NCBI GenBank assembly: GCA_964343305.1
Contig: CAYFJO010000230.1
Span: 1 to 16,396 of the forward strand
Source: CAYFJO01 sp964343305
GTDB taxonomy: Bacteria > Planctomycetota > Planctomycetia > Pirellulales > Pirellulaceae
Direction: 5' to 3'
Length of the DNA stretch: 16,396 bases
Numbering within the stretch: the first letter of the stretch is position 1; every line of letters begins with the position of its first letter. The position numbers were made by a program, and so were the translations under genes. Of the stretch, positions 1 to 6,928 are shown in pieces. The notes under the pieces were generated by a model. It saw only the letters and a program-made list of their open reading frames with translations. It searched no databases and was not told the origin of the DNA.

Positions 1-36
1 GCCGTCGCCTGCCGGCTCGGCGTTAAACGAGGACAT
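1..36 (-). CDS. Start of an unidentified gene, cut by the window edge
   Basis: Reading leftward, an ATG at 34-36 opens twelve codons (MSSFNAEPAGDG) that run off the window edge without a stop. It begins 20 bases after the rhamnulokinase stop codon, so it would be the next gene of the same transcript. No clear Shine-Dalgarno site precedes it. In rhamnose operons the neighbour is often the isomerase, the aldolase or a transporter, but twelve residues are too few to say which. The product is unknown. Confidence 0.35.
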   Translation of the reverse strand, partial: MSSFNAEPAGDG

Positions 37-56
37 TTTCTACTGGCCGCGGCATG

Positions 57-1553
57 TTATTTGACAAGCGAGCGAAACCGGTCGAACGCTTCGTTCCACG
101 GGTCCGGTTTCTGTGGTGTGTATTCCTGGACATAAAAACTCTGACGAATCACATCGCGCGCCTCGGCGATCGATCCGACGTCGCCACTAGCGACGGCTTG
201 CATCATGACGTTGCCAATCGCGGTCGCTTCGATGGGGCCGGCAACGACGCGTCGATTACACGCGCCGGCGGCCATTTGACACAACAATTGGTTTTGCGTT
301 CCGCCGCCGACAATATGAATGGTGTCGATACGGCCGTCAATCAGTTCCTCCAGCCAACTCAAGACAAGCCGATAACGCAGTGCCAGACTTTCCAGCGCAC
401 AACGAATGACCGCGCCTTCAGTTTCAGGCACGGGCTGCGAGGTGTTGTTACAGAAACCACGAATCGCTTGCGGCATGTCCGATGGTGCAACGAAATCGCC
501 GTGATCGGGATCGATCAACGATTTCAGCGGGTCGCTGCCGTGGGCCAGATTTGTCAGTTCGTCCCAGTCCATGTCCTTGCCGCTTTGCCGCCAGATGCGG
601 CGGCATTCTTGCACAACCCAAAGTCCAGCGATGTTTTTCAACAGCCGGGTTGTGTTCCCCACGCCGCCTTCGTTGGTGAAATTCAACTCGCGGCACTTGT
701 CCGTGACGACCGGATCGGGGACTTCGACCCCCATCAGTGACCAGGTACCGCTGCTAATGTAACACCAGTCGGGCTTTGTACCCGGTTGACTGGCTGCGGG
801 AACGGACATCACGGCGCTTGCCGTGTCGTGTGTGCCAGGCAATACAACTTGGACGTTGTTCAAACCCGTTGATTCGGCAACCGAGGTTCGCAGCGTGCCG
901 ATCGCGGTGCCCGGCTCGATGAGGTCGTTCAAAACTTGCGTTGGCAGATCGAATTTTTCCAGCAACTCGGTCGCCCATTGTCCCGTTTGCGGATTGTAGA
1001 ACTGTGTCGTTGTCGCGTTGGTCCGCTCGTTGCCTTTTTCACCGGTCAGCAGCCAGTGAAACAAATCCGGAATCATCAGCAACGATTCGGCCACGTCCAA
1101 GATCGGCGAGTTGTCCAATTTCATACACAGAAATTGAAACAGCGAGTTGAACTCCATGAATTGCAAGCCGGTGTGGGAAAAGATTTCTTCGCGGCTGACG
1201 ATCTGGAATGCTTTGTCCTGGATACCGGTCTTGCGGCTGTCCCGATAATGAAACGGGTTGCCGAGCAGTTCGTCGTTGCGTCCCAGGAATCCGAAATCGA
1301 CGCCCCACGTGTCGACGCCGACGCTTTTCACTTGTCCACAGTATTTCGTTGCGCTGGCCCGCAACCCATCGACCACGTCGCCCCAGAGCCGCAGCAGATC
1401 CCAGTACATTCGATCGCCGGCGACGACTCCACCGTTTTCAAAGCGAGCGACATCTTCCAATCTCAGCCGCTGGCCGTCAAACAACCCGGCCACAACCCGG
1501 CCACTGGACGCGCCCAGATCAACACCAAGAAAACAAGATTCCGTATGCGCCAT
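57..1553 (-). CDS. rhaB: Rhamnulokinase (FGGY-family sugar kinase)
   Basis: This cytoplasmic kinase should phosphorylate L-rhamnulose to L-rhamnulose 1-phosphate in rhamnose breakdown. The 498-residue length fits the family (E. coli RhaB is about 489). The N-terminal phosphate-binding motif GVDLGASSGR is at residues 10-19. The FGGY catalytic aspartate is likely D243 in PGTHDTASAV. The ATP-site stretches SSGTWSLMG and HIVGGGTQN follow in the second domain. The ATG at 1551-1553 was chosen over a TTG nine bases upstream (1560-1562), since the family begins only a few residues before the glycine motif. The Shine-Dalgarno match is weak (GAGA, about 10 bases away). A start of another leftward gene follows 20 bases after the stop. 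A 201-base gap with a large inverted repeat separates it from lptB upstream, so the two may not share a transcript. Rhamnulokinase is favoured over other FGGY kinases from overall sequence feel, with good but not full certainty. Confidence 0.9.
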   Translation of the reverse strand: MAHTESCFLGVDLGASSGRVVAGLFDGQRLRLEDVARFENGGVVAGDRMYWDLLRLWGDVVDGLRASATKYCGQVKSVGVDTWGVDFGFLGRNDELLGNPFHYRDSRKTGIQDKAFQIVSREEIFSHTGLQFMEFNSLFQFLCMKLDNSPILDVAESLLMIPDLFHWLLTGEKGNERTNATTTQFYNPQTGQWATELLEKFDLPTQVLNDLIEPGTAIGTLRTSVAESTGLNNVQVVLPGTHDTASAVMSVPAASQPGTKPDWCYISSGTWSLMGVEVPDPVVTDKCRELNFTNEGGVGNTTRLLKNIAGLWVVQECRRIWRQSGKDMDWDELTNLAHGSDPLKSLIDPDHGDFVAPSDMPQAIRGFCNNTSQPVPETEGAVIRCALESLALRYRLVLSWLEELIDGRIDTIHIVGGGTQNQLLCQMAAGACNRRVVAGPIEATAIGNVMMQAVASGDVGSIAEARDVIRQSFYVQEYTPQKPDPWNEAFDRFRSLVK

Positions 1554-1575
1554 TGCTTTCAATTCTCACACGATC

Positions 1576-1714
1576 GTAGGGTGGGTGGAGTGCGGCAAAA
1601 GTGGATAACGGTGCGTTACGCAAGCCAGTTAAGCACACGGCCGACCGATTTGACAAAGGGTGGATGCCGTGCGCAACACACCGGCGGTGATCGGGCTTGC
1701 TTCACACACCCTAC
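1576..1714. repeat. Large nested inverted repeat in the lptB-rhaB gap
   Basis: The outer arms GTAGGGTGGGTGGAG (1576-1590) and CTTCACACACCCTAC (1700-1714) match at 13 of 15 positions. Two further pairs nest inside: GCAAGCC (1620-1626) with GGCTTGC (1694-1700), and GCACACGGC (1633-1641) with GCCGTGCGC (1666-1674, 8 of 9). The whole could fold as one long, interrupted hairpin. TGCGTTACGCA (1612-1622) is a small palindrome of its own. It resembles the GTAGGGTGGG-type intergenic repeats seen in many bacterial genomes. It fills most of the space between two genes, and there is no transposase nearby. Confidence 0.6.
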
Positions 1715-1754
1715 CAAATGGTGACGCTGCGTTGGGGGAACGTCAAGTACCGAG

Positions 1755-2570
1755 CTAATCCAAATCACTCATGCGGCGCGAGGATAGATCGGTGGCCGAT
1801 TCCGTTGCTTCGGCCGAGGAAAAATGAGGGGCGGGCGGTCCCGTGGCGGCGGCGTCGATCTCGCCCAGGTATTTGGCTTTGACCTCGGGATGGCGGATGA
1901 TCTCGTCCGCCGATCCGTGACAGAGCACTTCGCCTTCGCTGATGACGTAGGTTCGATCCGTGATTTGCAGAATTTCGCGGGCGGCGTGGTCGGTGATGAG
2001 GATCGCGATTCCGTCGTCACAAAGGTCTTGAATAATCCCTTGGATGCTCTGGACGGTGACCGGATCGATGCCCGCGAACGGTTCGTCGAGCAAGATAATT
2101 TCCGGGTCGGAGACGAGGCACCGGGCAATTTCCAGACGCCGCCGTTCGCCGCCTGAGAGTTTTCCCGCTTTGGAGTGGCGAATGTGTTCGATATTGAATT
2201 GTTCGAGCAATTCGTTGCAGCGGGTTCGCCGCAGTTTGCGGGACATGCCGAGCAGTTCCATGACGGAGACCAAGTTCTGTTCCGTGGTGAGTTTTTTGAA
2301 GACGCTGGATTCCTGCGCGAGGTAGCCCATGCCGCCGTCCCGTGCCCGGCGAAACATGGGCCACAACGTGACATCCTGTCCGTTCAAAGCGATCTCGCCC
2401 TTGTCCGGGTCGATCATCCCGCAGGTCATGCGAAAGCAAGTGGTCTTGCCCGCTCCATTTGGTCCAAGCAGTCCGACGATTTCGCCAGGATCAACGTGAA
2501 AGCTAACACCCTTGACCACCTGACGGCGGCCAAACGTCTTTTCAAGCCCCTCGACGCGAAGAATCGACAT
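1755..2570 (-). CDS. lptB: LPS export ABC transporter ATP-binding protein LptB
   Basis: This is the ATPase that would power lipopolysaccharide extraction from the inner membrane with LptF, LptG and LptC, none of which is in the window. All ABC motifs are present: Walker A GPNGAGKT (36-43), Q-loop in YLAQESSVF (Q86), signature LSGGE (138-142), Walker B IILLDEP (158-164, catalytic E163) and H-loop ITDH (H195). The combination YLAQESSVFKKLT, LSGGERRRLEIAR, DEPFAGIDP and ITDHAARE is typical of LptB rather than of branched-chain amino acid ATPases. The protein has 271 residues, with a C-terminal extension of about 30 residues beyond E. coli LptB. The ATG at 2568-2570 has a good AGGAAGG site about 8 bases upstream. 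An in-frame extension to 2624 is rejected because it would be encoded by a repeat. The gene lies 79 bases behind a signal peptidase gene. Confidence 0.9.
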   Translation of the reverse strand: MSILRVEGLEKTFGRRQVVKGVSFHVDPGEIVGLLGPNGAGKTTCFRMTCGMIDPDKGEIALNGQDVTLWPMFRRARDGGMGYLAQESSVFKKLTTEQNLVSVMELLGMSRKLRRTRCNELLEQFNIEHIRHSKAGKLSGGERRRLEIARCLVSDPEIILLDEPFAGIDPVTVQSIQGIIQDLCDDGIAILITDHAAREILQITDRTYVISEGEVLCHGSADEIIRHPEVKAKYLGEIDAAATGPPAPHFSSAEATESATDLSSRRMSDLD

Positions 2571-2598
2571 TTGAATTCCTTCCTTGGTTTTCGTCTTT

Positions 2599-2650
2599 GT
2601 AGAGCAATTGTCCCAATTGCTCACGGTACAATTGGGGACAATTGTTCTAC
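2599..2650. repeat. Inverted repeat between signal peptidase and lptB
   Basis: The left arm (2599-2619, GTAGAGCAATTGTCCC followed by AATTG) and the right arm (2629-2650) are reverse complements except for one substitution and one extra base. The 9-base loop is CTCACGGTA. Each arm also contains the self-palindrome CAATTG twice. The right arm reaches the stop codon of the upstream signal peptidase gene. There is no T tract, so a simple Rho-independent terminator is unlikely. It could protect or attenuate the shared mRNA, or be a mobile REP-like palindrome. Confidence 0.75.
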
Positions 2651-4512
2651 TATCGAATGAATCGCTGGCTGAAGTTGGGGGTAATCGGCAGCGGACTTCT
2701 CCATTCGTGCGGCCAGTAGATAAAAAGTGCCTTGCCGGTTAACAAGTGACGCTCGACAAACGGTTGCCGCCAGTATCGAGCATCGCTGCTCGAAGGGCTG
2801 TTATCGCCAAGCGGCATAAACTGGTCTTCTTCCAACGCGGGGAACTTCAACTCGTTGCGCAGGAGGAACAAGCCTTTGTCACGTCCGTCGTCCCGCGACT
2901 CTTTCGCCCATTGGCTGGGGCTTATCATCACCGTACGGATTCGATCCACGTGGTTATTGCGGTAGTCGTCATCTTGGTAATCACTGAAATGATCCGGGTC
3001 GGTGGCGACGTAATAGACATCACGCAACACGCGTAGTCGATTGACGGTTAATGCGGCACCCCGACTGCCGATTCCTACTGGTTCCGCGTCGGACGGTTTT
3101 CGCTCGCTTCCGTCGCCCTTGTACGGGCTCCACCGAGGAAACTCGCTTCCCGTCGGGTCGTATTCGGTCGTAGAAGCAAACTTGATCACGTTTTCGTCAA
3201 CCCACAACATCAGTTGGTCATCGACATTGCTGAAACGCAACCGATACTGCCCCTGGCCTTTTAGCCGCGTTGGTTTTTTGCAGAGCACCTCCTTGGAACC
3301 GTCGTTGAATAAACCCGGTTGATCGTTATTGCCGTCGCAGATCGACAACTTGGCTTGGCCGCTTTCGATGTCGATCCAGCAACGGTATTCGACGCCACCT
3401 TCGACCAGACTCAACAGCAACTCGCCCGCATCGCTCTCGACGTTCACGTCGCACTCAACACCCAAGTCGCCTACCCAATGGTTGCCCATGTGCTTGTTTG
3501 CCGAGTAGACCCTTTCGTTGAGTTCTCGTTGTTCGCGGAAATTGTAAGCGTAAAAGTCGCAAATCAGTTGGCCTTCGCGCGACCTGCCACCTTCCATGTC
3601 GGGCGGTAGCTCCTTCTCGTCCAGGTAATACCAATCATTTTCTCGAAAATTAACATGCGACCACTGGGGAACGAGATGGCGGTATCGTAACCACGCGGGA
3701 CCGTTGCCAGCCCCGTCAATTCGAAACCGCTGCTTGGTGCCGTCATATTCGACTTGCCAATTTCGTGTCGATCGATCGTCCTGTGCCCATTGCTGCCACC
3801 GCGATGGCCAGTTCGCGTCGATCAACTTTTGCCCGATGTGATTCGTGTCATCCACTAGCTGCAGCATTGCTTTCACTTTGTAAGGCGGCTTGCGAGCAAT
3901 CGTTGGTCTTTTGTCACCTGGCTTTTGTACGAAAATGTCACCGTGTTTGATCGTGATTGCTTCGCCAGGCAGACCGATCAAGCGCTTAATGTAGTTTTGC
4001 TTCGCGTTTTCGGGAAACTTAAAAACAATCACATCCCAGCGGCGCGGTTCACTCAAATCGTAGACAAATTTACAAACCAGAATTCGATCGCCCATAAAGG
4101 AGCCGTGGTTGGGATTGGCCGGGTTCTGGACAGTATGTTCCAAGCCGAGCCGTCGAATCTCGCTGTCTGTCATGCGATGAACTTCCACGCGATTCATTTC
4201 CATCGGATAGCGGCAAATCGGACACAGCGTGCGAATGACAAGATCGCGGAATTGACTGTCGGCGTTCTCACAGCTAGCGCCAGCACGATACTGGTGGCCG
4301 CATTGATCGCAAAAAACGTCCATGTGGCGGCCTTGCAGCGTGGGTGCCATCGATCCCGTCGGGATGACGAACGCTTCGGCTTCGAACGCACGAAACAGGA
4401 ACGCCAGGATGATGGCGATCACGATCGATTCGACGGTTTCCCGCGTGCCATCCACGGTGGGTGGTTTGGGTGTGTCTTTCGGATCGGGAGATTTGCGAGG
4501 CGGGCGAGTCAT
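2650..4512 (-). CDS. lepB: Signal peptidase I-like protein with zinc ribbon and large lectin-like insert
   Basis: This membrane-bound serine protease should cut signal peptides from exported proteins. A single membrane segment (IVIAIILAFLF, about 30-43) precedes the nucleophile motif IPTGSMAPTL (S54). The catalytic lysine is K176 in YIKRLIGLPGE, and GDNSPSSSDAR (from about 569) is the conserved C-terminal box. Two CxxC pairs (C68/C71 and C97/C100) form an apparent zinc ribbon between the Ser and Lys boxes. At 620 residues it is two to three times a usual signal peptidase. About 365 residues lie between the Lys box and the last box, with a beta-rich stretch (about 348-499) resembling concanavalin/LamG or DUF1080 sandwiches (YRLRFSNVDDQLMLWVDE). 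The ATG at 4510-4512 was chosen over an in-frame TTG at 4605, because the extra residues have no family support. The Shine-Dalgarno site is weak. A shorter paralogue lies directly upstream. Confidence 0.88.
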   Translation of the reverse strand: MTRPPRKSPDPKDTPKPPTVDGTRETVESIVIAIILAFLFRAFEAEAFVIPTGSMAPTLQGRHMDVFCDQCGHQYRAGASCENADSQFRDLVIRTLCPICRYPMEMNRVEVHRMTDSEIRRLGLEHTVQNPANPNHGSFMGDRILVCKFVYDLSEPRRWDVIVFKFPENAKQNYIKRLIGLPGEAITIKHGDIFVQKPGDKRPTIARKPPYKVKAMLQLVDDTNHIGQKLIDANWPSRWQQWAQDDRSTRNWQVEYDGTKQRFRIDGAGNGPAWLRYRHLVPQWSHVNFRENDWYYLDEKELPPDMEGGRSREGQLICDFYAYNFREQRELNERVYSANKHMGNHWVGDLGVECDVNVESDAGELLLSLVEGGVEYRCWIDIESGQAKLSICDGNNDQPGLFNDGSKEVLCKKPTRLKGQGQYRLRFSNVDDQLMLWVDENVIKFASTTEYDPTGSEFPRWSPYKGDGSERKPSDAEPVGIGSRGAALTVNRLRVLRDVYYVATDPDHFSDYQDDDYRNNHVDRIRTVMISPSQWAKESRDDGRDKGLFLLRNELKFPALEEDQFMPLGDNSPSSSDARYWRQPFVERHLLTGKALFIYWPHEWRSPLPITPNFSQRFIR

Positions 4513-4629
4513 TGCGTTATTTGCTTTCTGGCGGGCTTGATTGTAGTTTGCGTGGTGATTGTACTTCGCTTCTGTACCCAGAAATATAGCGAAAAACTTT
4601 GCCAATCGATATCCGAATGGAGTCCGCTT

Positions 4630-5955
4630 TCAATGCTGCTGAGCGGGCTGACGCAGGTTTGTTGACAGCACTTTGCCAAGGATCAGCTCTTCGTCTACGC
4701 CCGGCGTGACCCACGATCGGCTGTCTTCCGAGATGGGAACATTGTCGCCCAACAGCAAGTATTGGTTCGCTGACAATGGGCCGCCGGTGTCCCAATCTCT
4801 CCCTAATCCCCCCGGGTCGAGATAATGCACGTCGCGAAGGATTCGCAGATTCCCGACCTCAATTTTTTCTCCGCGTGCCGAGATCGCTAGCGGTGTGGCG
4901 GTTGGTTCAACCGGCTCGCGGTCCGGATCAATCACTTGCTCAATAATCTCTCGTTGGTTGATGGCAAACAGAATTTGCCCGTCGCAATAGGCCAGTTCCA
5001 ACTGGACGGTCTCGCCGACATCGAGCTGCGATAAACCGGACGTGGCAATCACGTCTGTGCCCTCGGTTAATACGACGGTTTCGTTGGAATGGTTTAACTG
5101 CACCTGGAATTCGCCATACCGATTGCTCAATCGCAGCGACAGTGATTGCCAATTGCCCGAGCTCACGTCACACGTCAGCATCAGATCGGAAACAGCATGC
5201 AGCTTGCGTGCGATCGCCTGGTTGTAGCCATAATTGTCTTTGACCGGCATCGCCGTTTCGCGCTTTTGCAGACTCGGCATGCAGGCCCAGTGCTGATACT
5301 CAAGCCAAACATTCGCGTCGTCTGGATTTCGCAGAACGAATCCGTGTGAATCCCTTTCCCATTGCGGTGGATCGTCGAATCCCCATCGCTTTTGCGGAGT
5401 TGGCGAGATCATTGTTCGATAACGGTCATCGTTGACGAAGATCGCCATCGCACGCAATTGCGACAAGTCTTTACGCGACATGACTCCGTCAACGTAGATG
5501 TCACCGTGCCGAATTGAAATGTGTTCACCTGGCAATCCCACCACTCGCTTGACGATCCGTTTGCGGTTGTCGTCCGGGCTTCGGCAAGCCATCACATCCC
5601 ATCGATTCCACTTGGACTTACCTGGTACGTGTCGTTTGAGGTTGACGCGATCGCCGGCGCGCAGGTGGTCGGTCGAGAACTTGTTTCTTTCGTAGCCGCA
5701 ATTGGGACACACGGCCAACTCATTGACGGGCGGATTCGTGGCATCGCAGGCAAACGGAATACCGCAATCCCCACACTCCACGCTGAAATGTTCCCCATGC
5801 AACGCCTCGGACATCGACCCGCCGCTGACTTGAAACGGAAGCTCGACGGGCGGCGGGCGATGATTGATCGACATCAACCATCCCAGCAGCAACGCCGCGG
5901 TTGCCAATGAAACAATCATCGGCGCAAAGGTGGCAAACTTTCCGGATTGGGACAT
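4630..5955 (-). CDS. lepB: Second signal peptidase I-like protein, paralogue with shorter insert
   Basis: This 441-residue protein shares its plan with the next gene. It has one membrane segment (about 11-30), the nucleophile box VSGGSMSEAL (S47), a zinc ribbon (C61/C64, C83/C86), the lysine box IVKRVVGLPGEH (K136) and the final box LLLGDNVPISEDSR (GDN about 403-405). The insert before the last box is again beta-rich, and both proteins end it alike (LAISARGEKIEVGNLRILRD here, GIGSRGAALTVNRLRVLRD there). Duplication followed by divergence is likely. Both catalytic residues are kept, so it is probably active. The ATG at 5953-5955 directly abuts a strong GGAGGT, leaving no spacer, and no better in-frame start is evident. 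The 117-base gap before the next gene suggests a shared transcript. It could have its own substrate class or a scaffolding role. Confidence 0.85.
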   Translation of the reverse strand: MSQSGKFATFAPMIVSLATAALLLGWLMSINHRPPPVELPFQVSGGSMSEALHGEHFSVECGDCGIPFACDATNPPVNELAVCPNCGYERNKFSTDHLRAGDRVNLKRHVPGKSKWNRWDVMACRSPDDNRKRIVKRVVGLPGEHISIRHGDIYVDGVMSRKDLSQLRAMAIFVNDDRYRTMISPTPQKRWGFDDPPQWERDSHGFVLRNPDDANVWLEYQHWACMPSLQKRETAMPVKDNYGYNQAIARKLHAVSDLMLTCDVSSGNWQSLSLRLSNRYGEFQVQLNHSNETVVLTEGTDVIATSGLSQLDVGETVQLELAYCDGQILFAINQREIIEQVIDPDREPVEPTATPLAISARGEKIEVGNLRILRDVHYLDPGGLGRDWDTGGPLSANQYLLLGDNVPISEDSRSWVTPGVDEELILGKVLSTNLRQPAQQH

Positions 5956-5989
5956 ACCTCCATTTTAGTGCCACAACGCCTGTGCGCCC

Positions 5990-6019
5990 TTGTCCAGCCA
6001 AAAAAGCGTGTGCTACAAT
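5990..6019 (+). promoter_or_regulatory. Extended -10 promoter for the 29-residue gene
   Basis: TGCTACAAT at 6011-6019 is an extended -10 element (TACAAT at 6014-6019). TTGTCC at 5990-5995 is a 4 of 6 match to -35, with an 18-base spacer. Transcription would start near 6026, leaving a leader of about 29 bases before the GTG start at 6055. It lies in the gap between this gene and the divergent signal peptidase gene. Confidence 0.55.
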
Positions 6020-6054
6020 CAATCCCCTTGAATTTCGTTTCCCCGGAGATAATT

Positions 6055-6144
6055 GTGGGTACCAAGAAAACTGGCAAGGGTCGTCGAAAAATCGGCCGCA
6101 AAAAACGTCGTATGCGGTCCAAAATCCGGCATCGCAAGAAGTAA
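6055..6144 (+). CDS. Very basic 29-residue protein, candidate small ribosomal protein
   Basis: A GTG at 6055 opens a 29-codon frame ending at TAA 6142-6144, too short for most gene finders. GGAG at 6045-6048 is correctly spaced (6 bases). About 18 of 29 residues are Lys or Arg, and none is acidic. It starts MGTKKTGKGRRKIGRKK and continues RRMRSKIRHRKK. The pattern resembles tiny ribosomal proteins: bS22/COX24-like (KKRRKRM..KKHRK) or bTHX (MGKGDRRTRRGKIW). I cannot tell which, if either. A role in RNA or ribosome binding is inferred from charge alone. A promoter upstream and a terminator downstream make it a complete single-gene transcription unit. An in-frame extension upstream is rejected, since it would read through the promoter. 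Confidence 0.72.
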   Translation: MGTKKTGKGRRKIGRKKRRMRSKIRHRKK

Positions 6145-6180
6145 CTCCGCGACGACGGCGGCTTTCTCATTTGATGGTTG

Positions 6181-6216
6181 AAACGCGCGCGGCAAATCCG
6201 TGAGCGCGTTTTCTTT
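6181..6216 (+). terminator. Rho-independent terminator after the 29-residue gene
   Basis: AAACGCGC (6181-6188) pairs with GCGCGTTT (6204-6211). An inner stem CGG/CCG (6190-6192 with 6198-6200) sits within the loop. The T-rich tail TTTTCTTT runs 6209-6216. It lies 37 bases after the small gene and 18 bases before the convergent Uma2 stop. Confidence 0.7.
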
Positions 6217-6233
6217 ATGCGCGGCTTTCGACG

Positions 6234-6878
6234 TTAGCGCTTGATCGTCTCGCTGACCCACTTTCGAAAGTTGCGGATGAATGTGCCGTCATCGGTCTCG
6301 TCCCATCGTTCCAAGAATTTGACCAAACTCGCGAGCGGCACGCTGGGAAAGATCTCGCTGGCGTCTGTCGTTTTGTACTTGCCATCCGATTGCAGCAAAC
6401 CAACCTGCAACACTTGCCCGTCATAGCGCCACAATTCGGTCACACCGATGCTGGCGTAGATTCCGAGTTTATCAAGCGAGCTGGATGTAATATCGATCTC
6501 GATCGCCAAATCCGGCGGCGGATCCTTGGCTAGATCAATGTCTGCTCGACCGATGATCTTGTCCGCATTTTGAATCCAGAAGCACTCGTCTCCTTCAAGC
6601 CCCTTCAGGTCCTCGGGCTTTCGCAACGTGGTGGCTCCGCCGCTGATGAAGGGCAATTCAAAATACTCCGCCAGAATTCCAATCATGAGCCCCAGCAAAT
6701 TCTTGTACCTTTCGTGAATCAACAAAGGTGCCATGATTTCCATGCTCCCGCGATCGTATGAGATGCGAACTCCCGATCCTTGTTTTTCCTTCGTGAGCCG
6801 TTCATATGTCTCCCAAGAAACGGCATTGATCACAATGCGCAACTCACCCTCATTACGTGGCGAAGTGGTTTGGATCAT
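6234..6878 (-). CDS. Uma2 (DUF820) family protein, PD-(D/E)xK nuclease fold
   Basis: The 214-residue protein has the hallmark PPDLAIEIDITSSSLDKLG (D123, E127, K137), followed by Y141 and ELWRYD (W150), typical of Uma2/DUF820 proteins. The family has the PD-(D/E)xK nuclease fold and is often annotated as an endonuclease, but its natural role is largely unknown. Such genes are multiplied in cyanobacteria and planctomycetes, often as lone cargo. The likely active-site acidic residues are kept. The ATG at 6876-6878 is the first in-frame start, with only a poor Shine-Dalgarno site. It lies 50 bases after a glycosyltransferase on the same strand, with no evident functional link. No partner gene such as an antitoxin or methylase is adjacent. 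Confidence 0.85.
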   Translation of the reverse strand: MIQTTSPRNEGELRIVINAVSWETYERLTKEKQGSGVRISYDRGSMEIMAPLLIHERYKNLLGLMIGILAEYFELPFISGGATTLRKPEDLKGLEGDECFWIQNADKIIGRADIDLAKDPPPDLAIEIDITSSSLDKLGIYASIGVTELWRYDGQVLQVGLLQSDGKYKTTDASEIFPSVPLASLVKFLERWDETDDGTFIRNFRKWVSETIKR

Positions 6879-6928
6879 AGGTTGCTACCGATCAATCGAA
6901 GAATCATTTGACATCTATTCTCTTCATG

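Noticed and set aside
936..1724. Long rightward open frame (262 codons) opposite rhamnulokinase
   Set aside because: It lies on the opposite strand of a clear FGGY kinase, has no recognisable domain and no sensible start signal. It is a shadow frame.
2571..2624. In-frame upstream extension of lptB
   Set aside because: It is encoded by the inverted repeat, while the ATG at 2570 has a good Shine-Dalgarno site and the normal family start.
3925..4665. Rightward open frame opposite the longer signal peptidase
   Set aside because: It overlaps the Ser/Lys boxes of the real gene on the other strand and has no recognisable content of its own.
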